Shown: piece by piece, positions 56,039 through 64,000 of the stretch | Numbering within the stretch: position 1 is the first letter of the stretch | How the letters are laid out: each line of letters starts with the position of its first letter | Assembly (NCBI GenBank): GCA_965229005.1 | Contig: CBDDIP010000001.1 | Location: forward strand, 310,001 to 374,000 | From: CBDDIP01 sp965229005 | GTDB taxonomy: Bacteria > Actinomycetota > Acidimicrobiia > Acidimicrobiales > Ilumatobacteraceae | DNA: 64,000 nt | Direction of reading: 5' to 3' | Position numbers and translations under genes: made by a program | The notes under the pieces: generated by a model | Seen by the model: only the letters and a program-made list of their open reading frames with translations | The model's database searches: none | What the model was told of the DNA's origin: nothing

Positions 56039-56358
56039 CGCCCTGCTGACGCTGTCGAACCCAGAAACGCTCAGGCGCCTTCACCACTCGAAGATTAGGA
56101 CCGACAACACCGAGCGTTGGCTGAGTATGGCGGCGAGTCGTCTGGTTGTATCTCGGCGCGGTCTGTGGCTTCGCAGTGGCGGCGCAGAGGTCGCCGATCG
56201 GCGTGCTGCGGCATGACTTCGATGTCGAACGGCGACCGGTGCGGTCAATGTTCACGATGGTCGCAATCGACGCGACCTCGGCTGACCAGGGATGCAGACG
56301 ATTTGCAGATCGCCGCGCCCAGGATCGTGCCATCCGTACGACTACCGATGGAGCGTTC
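56039..56358. other. Divergent regulatory space without a supported gene
   Basis: Separates the ECF sigma gene (minus) from the propeller lipoprotein (plus). One plus-strand frame is open and in phase with the lipoprotein from 56146, but it lacks a signal-compatible start. No obvious operator was found. Confidence 0.5.
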
Positions 56359-57477
56359 ATGAACAACACCCGGATCTCACCGACTCGCCATCGTCGCCCA
56401 CTTGTGAAGGCGTCGTTGGTGCTCATCGCAGTGCTCGGCGTGGTCGGCTGCTCGGGGTCAGAGAACAGCGCCTCCCGGACGGACTCTGCAGCTGAGGTCC
56501 CAGAGGTTTCTCCACCGATCTCAGAGCCGACCGTGATCACGACCACCACCGAGGCGACGCCCGACGTCACGTCGCCGACCGGGACGGACGCTCCCGCGGG
56601 CAATCAGCTGTTGCCCGGCGATGCACTTCTGGTGTTCCAGCGGGGCGGGATCAGGGTGAGCGACGCCACAGGAGATTCCGAGGTAGAGGTCGTACCGGAT
56701 CATCCCGACAGCGAGCACCCTGACTGGTCGCCCGACGGACTCTCGATCTTGTTCGACACCGAGTTCTCGACGATCTGGTCGGTGCCGAGTGAAGGCGGCG
56801 ATGTCGAGGAGCTGGTCACCTGCGTTGCGCCATGCGCGAATCTTTACGAGGGAGCGTGGTCGCCAGATGGGGCACAGATCGCATACGCGATGGCCGAGAC
56901 CCAGGATGGCACCAACACCGCTCGGTCGTCGATACAAGTGCTCGACCTGGCCACGGGGGCTACCCGATCGGTCTACGAGAACACGTCAGGGACTGTGTGG
57001 CTGTTCACGCCGCGCTGGTCTCCCGATGGGAGCTCGATCGTGTTCACCGAGTCGACGTTTGCGAGCACTCGGCTCGACGAGGGCGAGATCACCAGCGAAC
57101 GGATCGCCGTCGTGGAAGTCGGTGAGACAACGTCGTCAGCGAGGTACCTGACTCCGGAGGGCGCTGTTTCGAACTCCCCCGATTGGAGCCCAATTGGTGA
57201 CTTGATCGTGTACGGCAGTGAGGACAACCTCTTCTCGATCCAGCCAGACGGATCGGGCATCACGCAGCTCACCAGCTTCGACGGCGAGCAAGAGCACGCC
57301 ATCCAGCCATCGTTCCTGCCCGATGGAAGCGGCATCGTGTTCACGTATGTCACGGGAACCTTCGACGTGGACGACCGACCACAAGCCGCTGTCATCGGGC
57401 TCGACGGCAGCGGGTTCGTCGTCCTCGGTCACTCAGAGCCTGTTACGCACCCGCGGGTCAATCCGGCGTCGATGTGA
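56359..57477 (+). CDS. PD40 beta-propeller lipoprotein
   Basis: 372 residues from the ATG at 56359. Lipobox VLGVVGCSGS after a signal helix (VKASLVLIAVLGVVGC), a Thr/Pro linker, then blades with HPDWSPDGLSILF, GAWSPDGAQIAYA, PRWSPDGSSIVF, PDWSPIGDLIVYG and PSFLPDGSGIVFT. It is similar in design to 51875. It is divergent from the ECF sigma gene and overlaps the end of the large kinase gene by 20 bases. It may belong to the sigma regulon. Confidence 0.86.
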   Translation: MNNTRISPTRHRRPLVKASLVLIAVLGVVGCSGSENSASRTDSAAEVPEVSPPISEPTVITTTTEATPDVTSPTGTDAPAGNQLLPGDALLVFQRGGIRVSDATGDSEVEVVPDHPDSEHPDWSPDGLSILFDTEFSTIWSVPSEGGDVEELVTCVAPCANLYEGAWSPDGAQIAYAMAETQDGTNTARSSIQVLDLATGATRSVYENTSGTVWLFTPRWSPDGSSIVFTESTFASTRLDEGEITSERIAVVEVGETTSSARYLTPEGAVSNSPDWSPIGDLIVYGSEDNLFSIQPDGSGITQLTSFDGEQEHAIQPSFLPDGSGIVFTYVTGTFDVDDRPQAAVIGLDGSGFVVLGHSEPVTHPRVNPASM

Positions 57478-60400
57478 GCGACAGACCCGTCACCGCAACC
57501 GATGCGCACATCTGTGCCGGCGTGCCGCCGATGTACTGGCGCCACTCGTCCTGCGTGAGTTCACGGGCGGCGACACGACACGCTGCCGCCCGTAGCCGGT
57601 CGCGGTCGATGTCCATCAGGCGCACACCGTCGGCGTGGTTGAAGGCGATTCGGGCCGAGCCGGCAGCGATCGCGACGGTCCATTCCTCGACGGGAATCTC
57701 GGGCCCGATCTGTCGTCGTGTCGCTACGTCCCAGATCCGCTGTGTGTTGTCGAGCCCGCTGGTGATCAGCAGCCGTCCGTCGAAGGTGAACTGAATGGAG
57801 TTCGAGAACGAGGTCGAACCGCTCAACGGCTGGCCGACTCGTTGGAACGTGCGTGTGCTCCAGAACGTGATGGTCCCGTCGAACGAACTGCCGGCGACGA
57901 GCGTTCCGTCGGGCGAGACGGTCGTGTTCGCGACCCCGGTCAGTGAACCGACGCGCTCGCCCGTCGACAGATCGAACACAGCCGCCACTTCGCTGTCGCT
58001 ACCCGCGAAGAGCCGGGTGCCATCGGGTGTCACGTCCAGGCCGAGGCTTCGTCCGTCGCCAGTGTGAAGTCGGAACTTCTCGCGTTGCCCCGGAACGTCG
58101 ATGACGACGATGTCGTCGTTGTCGCCTGCGCCTACGACCAGCACTGAGCCGTCGCGAGACCAGGCCATCGCGTTGGGCTGATCAGGGATGTCGGCCGCGA
58201 AGCGGATCGGGTTGGCGAGGTTGGCGTCGTACACCACGACCTGATCACGTGCCGGAAAGACGTTCATGAGCCGGCCGTCTGAGAGGAACCAGCTCCAGGC
58301 ATCGAGGTTGAGACCGTCAGGTACCGACACCAGCGCGTCAGTCGACAGGTCACGGAGGAGCAGTTGGCCGCCAGGGTCGTACATGGCGACTCGGGTGCCG
58401 AAGTCCCACAGGTTCCATCCGGTCATCCAGCCGGGTTCGCTGAGTGCGGGGCCGGCGGGTGTTGCTCCATCGAGCGCCCACTCCCCGACCGAAGCATCGT
58501 TGCAGCTCGTCATCAACAGCCGACGTGAGTCCGCCGTGACCGTCATGTTGCAGAGCGTGCCGTGCTGTGTGTCGTAGATCGTTTCGAGTCGTTCCCCTGT
58601 GGACAGGTCGTAGGTGAACGCTCGCGAGGAGCCAGGTCCGGCCTCCTGGGCGATCACCCGTTGGTTGCGATCGTCCAGAACGAAGGTGGGGTTGGCTCGA
58701 ACTGGACGCGCCCACTTCGGGGATCCGGTGGTGAGATCGAACGCCATCACACCTGATCCATGCGAACCATCCGGGAACAGGTCGGCTGCCACGAGCGTTT
58801 GTCCATCGGCCGTGATTGCGAGCACCGCACCAACCTGCCCGACATCGGCGCCGGGCGGATCGTTGAGGTGCTTCACCACCTCATCGGTCGCAGGGCGCCA
58901 CAACGCGATGCGGCCGCTGGTGCTCCCGATGGCCAGAGTCTCGTTGTCGACCCACACCGACGTCGAGTACCACGAGGCCCCAGGCGGGAGCTCGACATCG
59001 CCTGGCTGCGTCGTCGAAGCGACCGGATCGAGCCCCGGCAGCGTGAGCACGGTCACGACGCCCGGCTCGCCGTCGACGGTCGCAGCGGTGATCGCAACCT
59101 GCGATGCGTCAGGGCTGACCGCCAGGTCAGACACGACGGCAGTCATCGGTGCTGTCGCCATCGCAACGCCACGGTCAAGATCGAACAGTTGGACCTGCTG
59201 GGCCTCGCCGCCGTCCGGTTCGAAGACCACCAGCGCGTGGTGGTCATCGAACATCTCGAAGATCAACAGCCGACGGCCGTCTTGGCCAGGCAATGGAACG
59301 ACCACTTCGGATCCGTCGTCCAGGTCGATTCGAACCAGGCCATCGGTGGAATCGACCGGGGCACCCCACAGCAGACCTCCAGGGTCACTCACGTAAACCG
59401 ATCGGAGCGGTCGGCTGGGCGACAGGTCGCCGAGAAACGACGGCTCGCTGTACAGCGCCGTCATCAACGCCCCGTCGGTGGCAGCGCTCGGATCGACGAG
59501 GGAGGCCCGCAACGCCAGCAGCACGGCAAGGTCGCGCTTCGAGCCCACCAAACTGCGCGACAAGTTCACAAGGCTCGCGACCTCCGCCGCTGTCGCCTTC
59601 GCCTCCGCCTGGCGTCGCTGCACCACCGCCACAGATCCACCGACGAATGCCAGGACCAGCGCAACACTCGTGGCGACCAGCAGCCGCCGCAGCCGCCGCC
59701 TCGACCGACGCTCGGTTGCGTGCTCGCGCTGCACGACGGTCTCACTGGCCGTCAGGAACTCACGCTCGGTGTGAGTCAGCGTCGGCCAGTCGAGGGCCAC
59801 CAACGACTGCGCGATCTCCAGCCTTGCTCCCCGGTACAAGTCGCCTTCGGATCGTCCGGTCGAGTCCCACTCGACTGCGGCAGCTTCGAGTCGTTGCGCG
59901 GCGACGTGACTGTCGCGATCGTCGGCGATCCAACTGCTCAGACGGGGCCACGAACCGATGAGGGCCTCGTGCGCCAATTCGACGGTTGGTTCGCGCGTCG
60001 TCGGCTCGACGTCTGTGGCGAGCAGGCGCAGATCCACGAATAGGTCGATCACGACGTCGGTGTCCCTCGAAAGGTCACGGCGTCGGCGGCGCCGACCCAC
60101 CGCTGTCGACTCGTCGCCGATCCGCACCACGCTCAAGAACAGGCGGCGGGCGATGGCCTGCTGGTGGGCGTCGAGCAGTCCAAACGCTTCCTCAGCACGA
60201 GTCGCCAGAGACCCCGCAACGCCGCCCAGCGATTCGTATGCGTCGATGCCAATCACCCCGCCTGATCGACGCTCGAACAGCTCATGAAGCGTGAACTGCA
60301 GCATCGGCAGACCACCCGCGCGTCCGGCGACATCGGCCAACAACCGAGCGGCGAGACCAGGCTCGAACTCCACGCCGACCGTCGCTGCCGGTTCCACGAT

Positions 60401-62509
60401 CACCGTCGACAGTTCCGCTGCCGACATCGCTGGCAATGCCATCGTCGCCGTGGGCATGTGCGAAGCGAGTACGGGCGAACACAGCGCCTTGTCATAGAAG
60501 TCGGCGCGCATCGCCCCAACCACCGTCACCGCGCCCGCTGAGTCGTCCACGAGAGCGAGCAAGGTCTCGAGGAAGCGCTCCGCGTCGTCCACCGCGTCGG
60601 ACGTCCAGATCTCCTCGAGTTGATCGACCATGACCACGACCCGTCGACCGTCGGCATGGATCGACGCTGCCAATTCAGGTGCGGACCGTCCTGCCGTCCC
60701 AGTGGCGATCGAATCCAGCGCAGCACGCAGGCGCTCGAGCGGCGCGTCGCCCGGCACCATCGATGCGACTGCAACGCCTGCAGCTCGCAACCTCGGGGCC
60801 AGCCCGGCGTGAAGGAGCGACGACTTGCCCGAGCCGGAGGCGCCGACGACCATCACGAGACGATGGGACTGGAACCGGTCAACGAGCGAATCAACGACTG
60901 CTGCCCGGGAACAGAACCACCGGGCATCTGCTTCGACATACGGACGCATCCCGACGAACGGGTTCACGGTTGCGACGCCGGCGGTAGCGACAACCGCGCT
61001 GCCGGAGATCGACGTCTGCCACGCCGCAACCATCTCGCCGATCGATCTGAACCGTCGCAAAGGATCCGCGCTGATCGCGCGTCGAACCACCGCGTCGACT
61101 GAACGTTCGAGCGAGCCGACGGCAACCGTGCCGTCAGCGTTGACAACCGGAGGACGACCCACCAGCAACTCGTGCAGCACCGCGCCAAGGCCGAAGACGT
61201 CCCCCGCTACCGAGGGCGGCTGACCGCCGCTCGCCTCTGGCGGCCGATAGGGCGAAGGATCGCTCAGCGGAGGCGAACCGGACCTCACGTCCCTTCCCTC
61301 GGCCACCGCCAGACCGAAGTCGCCGAGATATGAACGCCCGTCGGCGTCCAAAAGAATGTTCGACGGCTTGATATCGCCGTGCACGACCGATGCAGCATGA
61401 GCGAGCGTCAGCGCTCCGCCAATCTCGGCAACGAAGGTGTCGACGCGACGCTGGTCCCATCGCCCTCGCTGTCGCACGTCGTCCGCCACAGTGCCGCCAT
61501 TGATGAGCCGAAAGACCAGATACGCGCCCCCTGGCTCGCGCCAAAAGTCGTACAACGGCACAATGTGTGGGTGCTCGAGCCGGCTCACCAGCTGTGCCTC
61601 GACCTCGAAACGAGCAACGAACGCCGGGGCGTCCGCCAGCTGCTCACGAACCACCTTGATCGCAACCTCACGCCCAAGAGTCGGCTGCACCGACCTGTAC
61701 ACCGTGCCGTGCGCGCCCTCCCCGATCTTCTCACCAAGCCGATAGCCCCGCGCCGACGACGGTGACTCGGTACGACCACCGAAGACCTCCGCTTCGAGGT
61801 CAACGATCACCCGTGGCACGTCCAGCCCTGCCTGATCAGCAACTCGACGACGAAACTCTGCGATGTCGCGCAGGGCCTCCGCCTCGCGCCCGAGCGCGAC
61901 AGCTGCCCGTACTCGAGCTACCACCGCAGAAGCACGAAGCGGATGAGCCGTGACGACACCGTCCAGGCTCATAAAGGCATCCTCGCAACGCCCGACAGCG
62001 ACCAACTGCTCCGCTCGACGCTCGCGAGCCACGAGCCCCAGCTCCTCCAGTCGGGCAGCCTCCGCGAGCGCCCACCATTCATGGGCGAACTCGCCGAACG
62101 CCGGACCGGCGATGTACCCCAGCGCCTCATCCAACAACACGATCGCCTCAGTTGGTGGTGACGCCGACGCCCGATCGACCAGTTGCTCGACCCGTCGCCC
62201 ATCGATGTCCAGTTCGTCGACGACCAGCCGATAACCACCACCGCTCTGCAACACGGCATCCGGACCCAACACCGACCGCAACCGCGAGACATACGACATC
62301 ACCGTCCGCCGCGACTCCGCTGGCGGAGCGTCCCACATCACATCGATCAACCGATCGAGAGACAACACTGAGTTCGGCTGAGTGAGCAACACTGCAAGAA
62401 GACGACGCTGCTGAGAGCCACCGAGTGACAACAAGCTTCCACCGCGCCGCGCTGCGACCTCCCCAAAGACCTGATACGTGACCAGCGCGTCGCTCACGGC
62501 CGAAATCAT
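57458..62509 (-). CDS. Giant SARP(BTAD)-Ser/Thr kinase-nSTAND ATPase-WD40 membrane protein
   Basis: 1,683 residues from the ATG at 62509; the frame is open to 62749. Residues 10-95: OmpR-like winged helix of SARP regulators. 95-245: bacterial transcriptional activation (BTAD) helical repeats (AEQLVAVGRCEDAFMSLDG). 255-505: Hanks-type kinase: IGEGAHGTVY, AIKVV, catalytic loop VHGDIKPSN (HGD for HRD, near 377), DFG in LGDFGLA. 525-870: nSTAND NTPase with Walker A GASGSGKSS near 560 and Walker B VVVMVDQLEEI near 626. About 940-960: one membrane helix (LLVATSVALVLAFVGGSVAVV). 1025-1640: WD40 propeller, which would lie outside the membrane. A one-protein signal path from surface binding to DNA is implied; no partner is proven. 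Confidence 0.9.
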   Translation of the reverse strand: MISAVSDALVTYQVFGEVAARRGGSLLSLGGSQQRRLLAVLLTQPNSVLSLDRLIDVMWDAPPAESRRTVMSYVSRLRSVLGPDAVLQSGGGYRLVVDELDIDGRRVEQLVDRASASPPTEAIVLLDEALGYIAGPAFGEFAHEWWALAEAARLEELGLVARERRAEQLVAVGRCEDAFMSLDGVVTAHPLRASAVVARVRAAVALGREAEALRDIAEFRRRVADQAGLDVPRVIVDLEAEVFGGRTESPSSARGYRLGEKIGEGAHGTVYRSVQPTLGREVAIKVVREQLADAPAFVARFEVEAQLVSRLEHPHIVPLYDFWREPGGAYLVFRLINGGTVADDVRQRGRWDQRRVDTFVAEIGGALTLAHAASVVHGDIKPSNILLDADGRSYLGDFGLAVAEGRDVRSGSPPLSDPSPYRPPEASGGQPPSVAGDVFGLGAVLHELLVGRPPVVNADGTVAVGSLERSVDAVVRRAISADPLRRFRSIGEMVAAWQTSISGSAVVATAGVATVNPFVGMRPYVEADARWFCSRAAVVDSLVDRFQSHRLVMVVGASGSGKSSLLHAGLAPRLRAAGVAVASMVPGDAPLERLRAALDSIATGTAGRSAPELAASIHADGRRVVVMVDQLEEIWTSDAVDDAERFLETLLALVDDSAGAVTVVGAMRADFYDKALCSPVLASHMPTATMALPAMSAAELSTVIVEPAATVGVEFEPGLAARLLADVAGRAGGLPMLQFTLHELFERRSGGVIGIDAYESLGGVAGSLATRAEEAFGLLDAHQQAIARRLFLSVVRIGDESTAVGRRRRRRDLSRDTDVVIDLFVDLRLLATDVEPTTREPTVELAHEALIGSWPRLSSWIADDRDSHVAAQRLEAAAVEWDSTGRSEGDLYRGARLEIAQSLVALDWPTLTHTEREFLTASETVVQREHATERRSRRRLRRLLVATSVALVLAFVGGSVAVVQRRQAEAKATAAEVASLVNLSRSLVGSKRDLAVLLALRASLVDPSAATDGALMTALYSEPSFLGDLSPSRPLRSVYVSDPGGLLWGAPVDSTDGLVRIDLDDGSEVVVPLPGQDGRRLLIFEMFDDHHALVVFEPDGGEAQQVQLFDLDRGVAMATAPMTAVVSDLAVSPDASQVAITAATVDGEPGVVTVLTLPGLDPVASTTQPGDVELPPGASWYSTSVWVDNETLAIGSTSGRIALWRPATDEVVKHLNDPPGADVGQVGAVLAITADGQTLVAADLFPDGSHGSGVMAFDLTTGSPKWARPVRANPTFVLDDRNQRVIAQEAGPGSSRAFTYDLSTGERLETIYDTQHGTLCNMTVTADSRRLLMTSCNDASVGEWALDGATPAGPALSEPGWMTGWNLWDFGTRVAMYDPGGQLLLRDLSTDALVSVPDGLNLDAWSWFLSDGRLMNVFPARDQVVVYDANLANPIRFAADIPDQPNAMAWSRDGSVLVVGAGDNDDIVVIDVPGQREKFRLHTGDGRSLGLDVTPDGTRLFAGSDSEVAAVFDLSTGERVGSLTGVANTTVSPDGTLVAGSSFDGTITFWSTRTFQRVGQPLSGSTSFSNSIQFTFDGRLLITSGLDNTQRIWDVATRRQIGPEIPVEEWTVAIAAGSARIAFNHADGVRLMDIDRDRLRAAACRVAARELTQDEWRQYIGGTPAQMCASVAVTGLSLTSTPD

Positions 62510-62819
62510 CTCACCCGAAAGATCAGCAGCCTGCGAGTTGTCCTTCAAGAGGTTGCCGGGGCAAAGCGCGAGTGCGAGCGTGCGCGCCGGGCGCTTTCCT
62601 GGTGGGAGCGAGGCGTAGCGACGGGCCATCGCCACGGCGGCGACGGATACGTTCTCCTCGAACGCGCTCGCTCCGTCGGTATGGGTGTTGTCGACCATGC
62701 ACTCGTCTCTGGAGCCGGGCAGGACTGCCGTCAGTTGCCGGAGCTGCACCGGCTCAATGGTGAGCTCACACTGGGGAGATCAGGTTGTGCACGACTCGTT
62801 GCACAACCAGCAATCCGCG
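62510..62819. other. Space between recombinase end and giant kinase start
   Basis: 310 bases. The kinase frame remains open here to 62749 without resembling the SARP start, so it is probably leader and promoter. A GTTGTGC...GCACAAC inverted repeat spans about 62785-62807, after the recombinase gene end, and could be a terminator-like hairpin or a binding site. No gene is supported. Confidence 0.45.
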
Positions 62820-63941
62820 TCACCCACGCCGAACGAGGCTGCTGGCGAGCGTCTCCGAAGCGCGCTGGTCGGCGGGCTGGGTGTAGTGGGCGTAGATGTC
62901 CAACGTCGTCGAGGCACGTGCGTGGCCGAGTCTTCCGGCGGCCGTGCGCACATCGATACCGTTCAGCAGCATTGTGGTCGCAGCAAAGTGGCGGAGATCG
63001 TGCAACCTGATCTTCGCGATGCCCAGCCGATCGGCCAGACGAGCGAACGCCAGGGTCGCGTAGTCCGGCCGCCAAGGCGTCATCCCGTCCGGGTCATGGC
63101 TGAAGATGTAGGAGTTCGCGCCGACTCGACGGGCGGCTCCCAGCTCGCCGAGCCCAGCGAGGGTGACCGGATCGAGGGTGAGTCGACGTTCGGCGTGGGT
63201 CTTGGTCGGTCGTTGCACGGGGCCGGCGGCGGTGTGTGCGATCTGGCCGGCGATGTGCAGCGTCTGCCGATGGAAGTCGACGTGTTGCCACTGCAGCGCG
63301 CAGAGCTCCCCACGCCTGGCACCCGTCACCGCCGCCATCCGTAAGAAGATCGGCAGGCTGCGATTGACTGCGTGCGCGGCTTCGATGAGGCGGACGACCT
63401 CGTCGGCGGTGGGCAGATGGATGGACGGCCGACGCGCCGGTGGCGGGCTCGCCCGGCGAGCAGGGTTGTAGGCGATCCAGTCCCAGGCGATGCCCTGCTC
63501 GAGCGCACGGTGCAACACCGAGTGAATGTGTCGCACTGAGTTGGCGGACAGCGGCCGACCGCTGACGGCGCCGCCGACGATCAGCTCGCCGTACCACGCG
63601 TCCAGTTGGTGGGCGCGGAGGTCGACGACCTTAACGTGGCCGAACGCCGGTACTACCCGCCGGTCGATCAGCCGTCGGTACTCACGTGCAACCGTCGGCG
63701 CAAGGTTCGGAGAGCTGTGCGTCCACCACTTGTCACACAACTCGCCAACCGTGCCGAAGGTCGGCGATGTCGGCGAGTCCGTGATCTGGGCGACGAGCGC
63801 GACGAGTCCTCGCTCTGCGGCGTCGCGGTCTCCGCGCACCGTCCGCGTTACATAGGCAGGTTTGCCAGTGGCCGAGTCTCGACCGGCGTGCACCCGTAGT
63901 TCCCACGAGCCAGAGCGTCGTTGGCGAAGGGAGCCGCGCAC
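62820..63941 (-). CDS. Tyrosine recombinase / site-specific integrase
   Basis: 373 residues from a GTG. An N-terminal AP2-like arm-binding part (RGSLRQRRSGSWELRVHAGRD) and SAM-like core-binding domain (FGTVGELCDKWWTH to LEQGIAWDWIAYNPA) precede the catalytic domain. Catalytic residues: Arg209 (TGARRGEL), His314 and Arg317 (LHDLRH), His340 (LGHARAST) and nucleophile Tyr350 (LDIYAHY). It would cut and join DNA at the tRNA-Arg(CCT) site, whose 3' fragments flank the metal island. The gene is the only recombinase seen in the window and lies at its right edge, so it most likely belongs to the unit beginning at 51483. Confidence 0.95.
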   Translation of the reverse strand: MRGSLRQRRSGSWELRVHAGRDSATGKPAYVTRTVRGDRDAAERGLVALVAQITDSPTSPTFGTVGELCDKWWTHSSPNLAPTVAREYRRLIDRRVVPAFGHVKVVDLRAHQLDAWYGELIVGGAVSGRPLSANSVRHIHSVLHRALEQGIAWDWIAYNPARRASPPPARRPSIHLPTADEVVRLIEAAHAVNRSLPIFLRMAAVTGARRGELCALQWQHVDFHRQTLHIAGQIAHTAAGPVQRPTKTHAERRLTLDPVTLAGLGELGAARRVGANSYIFSHDPDGMTPWRPDYATLAFARLADRLGIAKIRLHDLRHFAATTMLLNGIDVRTAAGRLGHARASTTLDIYAHYTQPADQRASETLASSLVRRG

Positions 63942-64000
63942 TCAGTCAGCCTCGCAACCAGACCGACGTCATCATCGGCGCAACCTAACAACGCAAGATC

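Noticed and set aside
62510..62749. N-terminal extension of the giant kinase to 62749
   Set aside because: The extra 80 residues do not resemble the SARP start; the ATG at 62509 stands just before the winged helix.
1..64000. CRISPR array or rRNA operon
   Set aside because: No regular spaced repeats of 24-40 bases and no rRNA-like stretches were seen on either strand.

Overview
The window is high-GC DNA from an actinomycete. Evidence for this: tight operons with 4-base ATGA overlaps, frequent GTG starts, a DUF222/13E12-type HNH protein, a BTAD/SARP regulator, and many -10 boxes only a few bases before the start codon (probable leaderless mRNAs). A member of the Acidimicrobiia is my guess; the sequence alone does not prove it.

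Layout. (1) 1-15,800 is ordinary chromosome: an acyl-CoA catabolic cluster (acyl-CoA dehydrogenase, GntR, HMG-CoA-lyase-like enzyme, AhpD-like protein, CaiB-type CoA transferase), a secreted 5'-nucleotidase, DUF222-HNH, PlsC, MsrA, an SGNH lipoprotein, an XRE/nucleotidyltransferase toxin-antitoxin pair whose toxin is frameshifted, a DrrAB-type exporter with its MerR regulator, and an MFS protein fused to a cyclic-nucleotide-binding domain. (2) 15,845-51,659 is a heavy-metal, mainly copper, resistance island of about 35.6 kb. It is bounded by two 177-bp direct repeats, each containing only the 3' half of a tRNA-Arg(CCT) gene. It encodes five different P1B ATPases, a multicopper oxidase, CopZ, CopC-CopD, DUF305, DUF411, cupredoxin, PCYCGC and DUF2933 proteins, a two-component system, two ABC exporters, and sensors of the CmtR, CadC/SmtB, CsoR (two), BlaI/M56 and TetR types. 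(3) 51,660-63,941 is a second accessory unit: beta-propeller lipoproteins, an ECF sigma/anti-sigma pair, a 1,683-residue SARP-kinase-nSTAND-WD40 protein, and a tyrosine recombinase at the right edge. The repeat geometry predicts that the intact tRNA-Arg(CCT) lies to the right of the window and that units 2 and 3 are tandem insertions at one tRNA site.

How the island works as a whole (inference): four nearly identical 15-bp CsoR boxes (TACCCC-N3-GGGGTA) stand before copZ, the CPH ATPase, csoR and the cupredoxin-ATPase operon, giving one cuprous-ion regulon. Two BlaI-type boxes control the CopCD/DUF305 transcription unit. Two CmtR-like and one CadC-like repressor control Cd/Zn/Pb-type ATPases. 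Several genes look decayed or recoded: an in-frame TGA in the DUF411 protein at the position of a conserved cysteine, a frameshifted PAP2 phosphatase, and a truncated thioredoxin-like copy. Two small coding genes (56 and 58 codons) head a translationally coupled ABC exporter operon.
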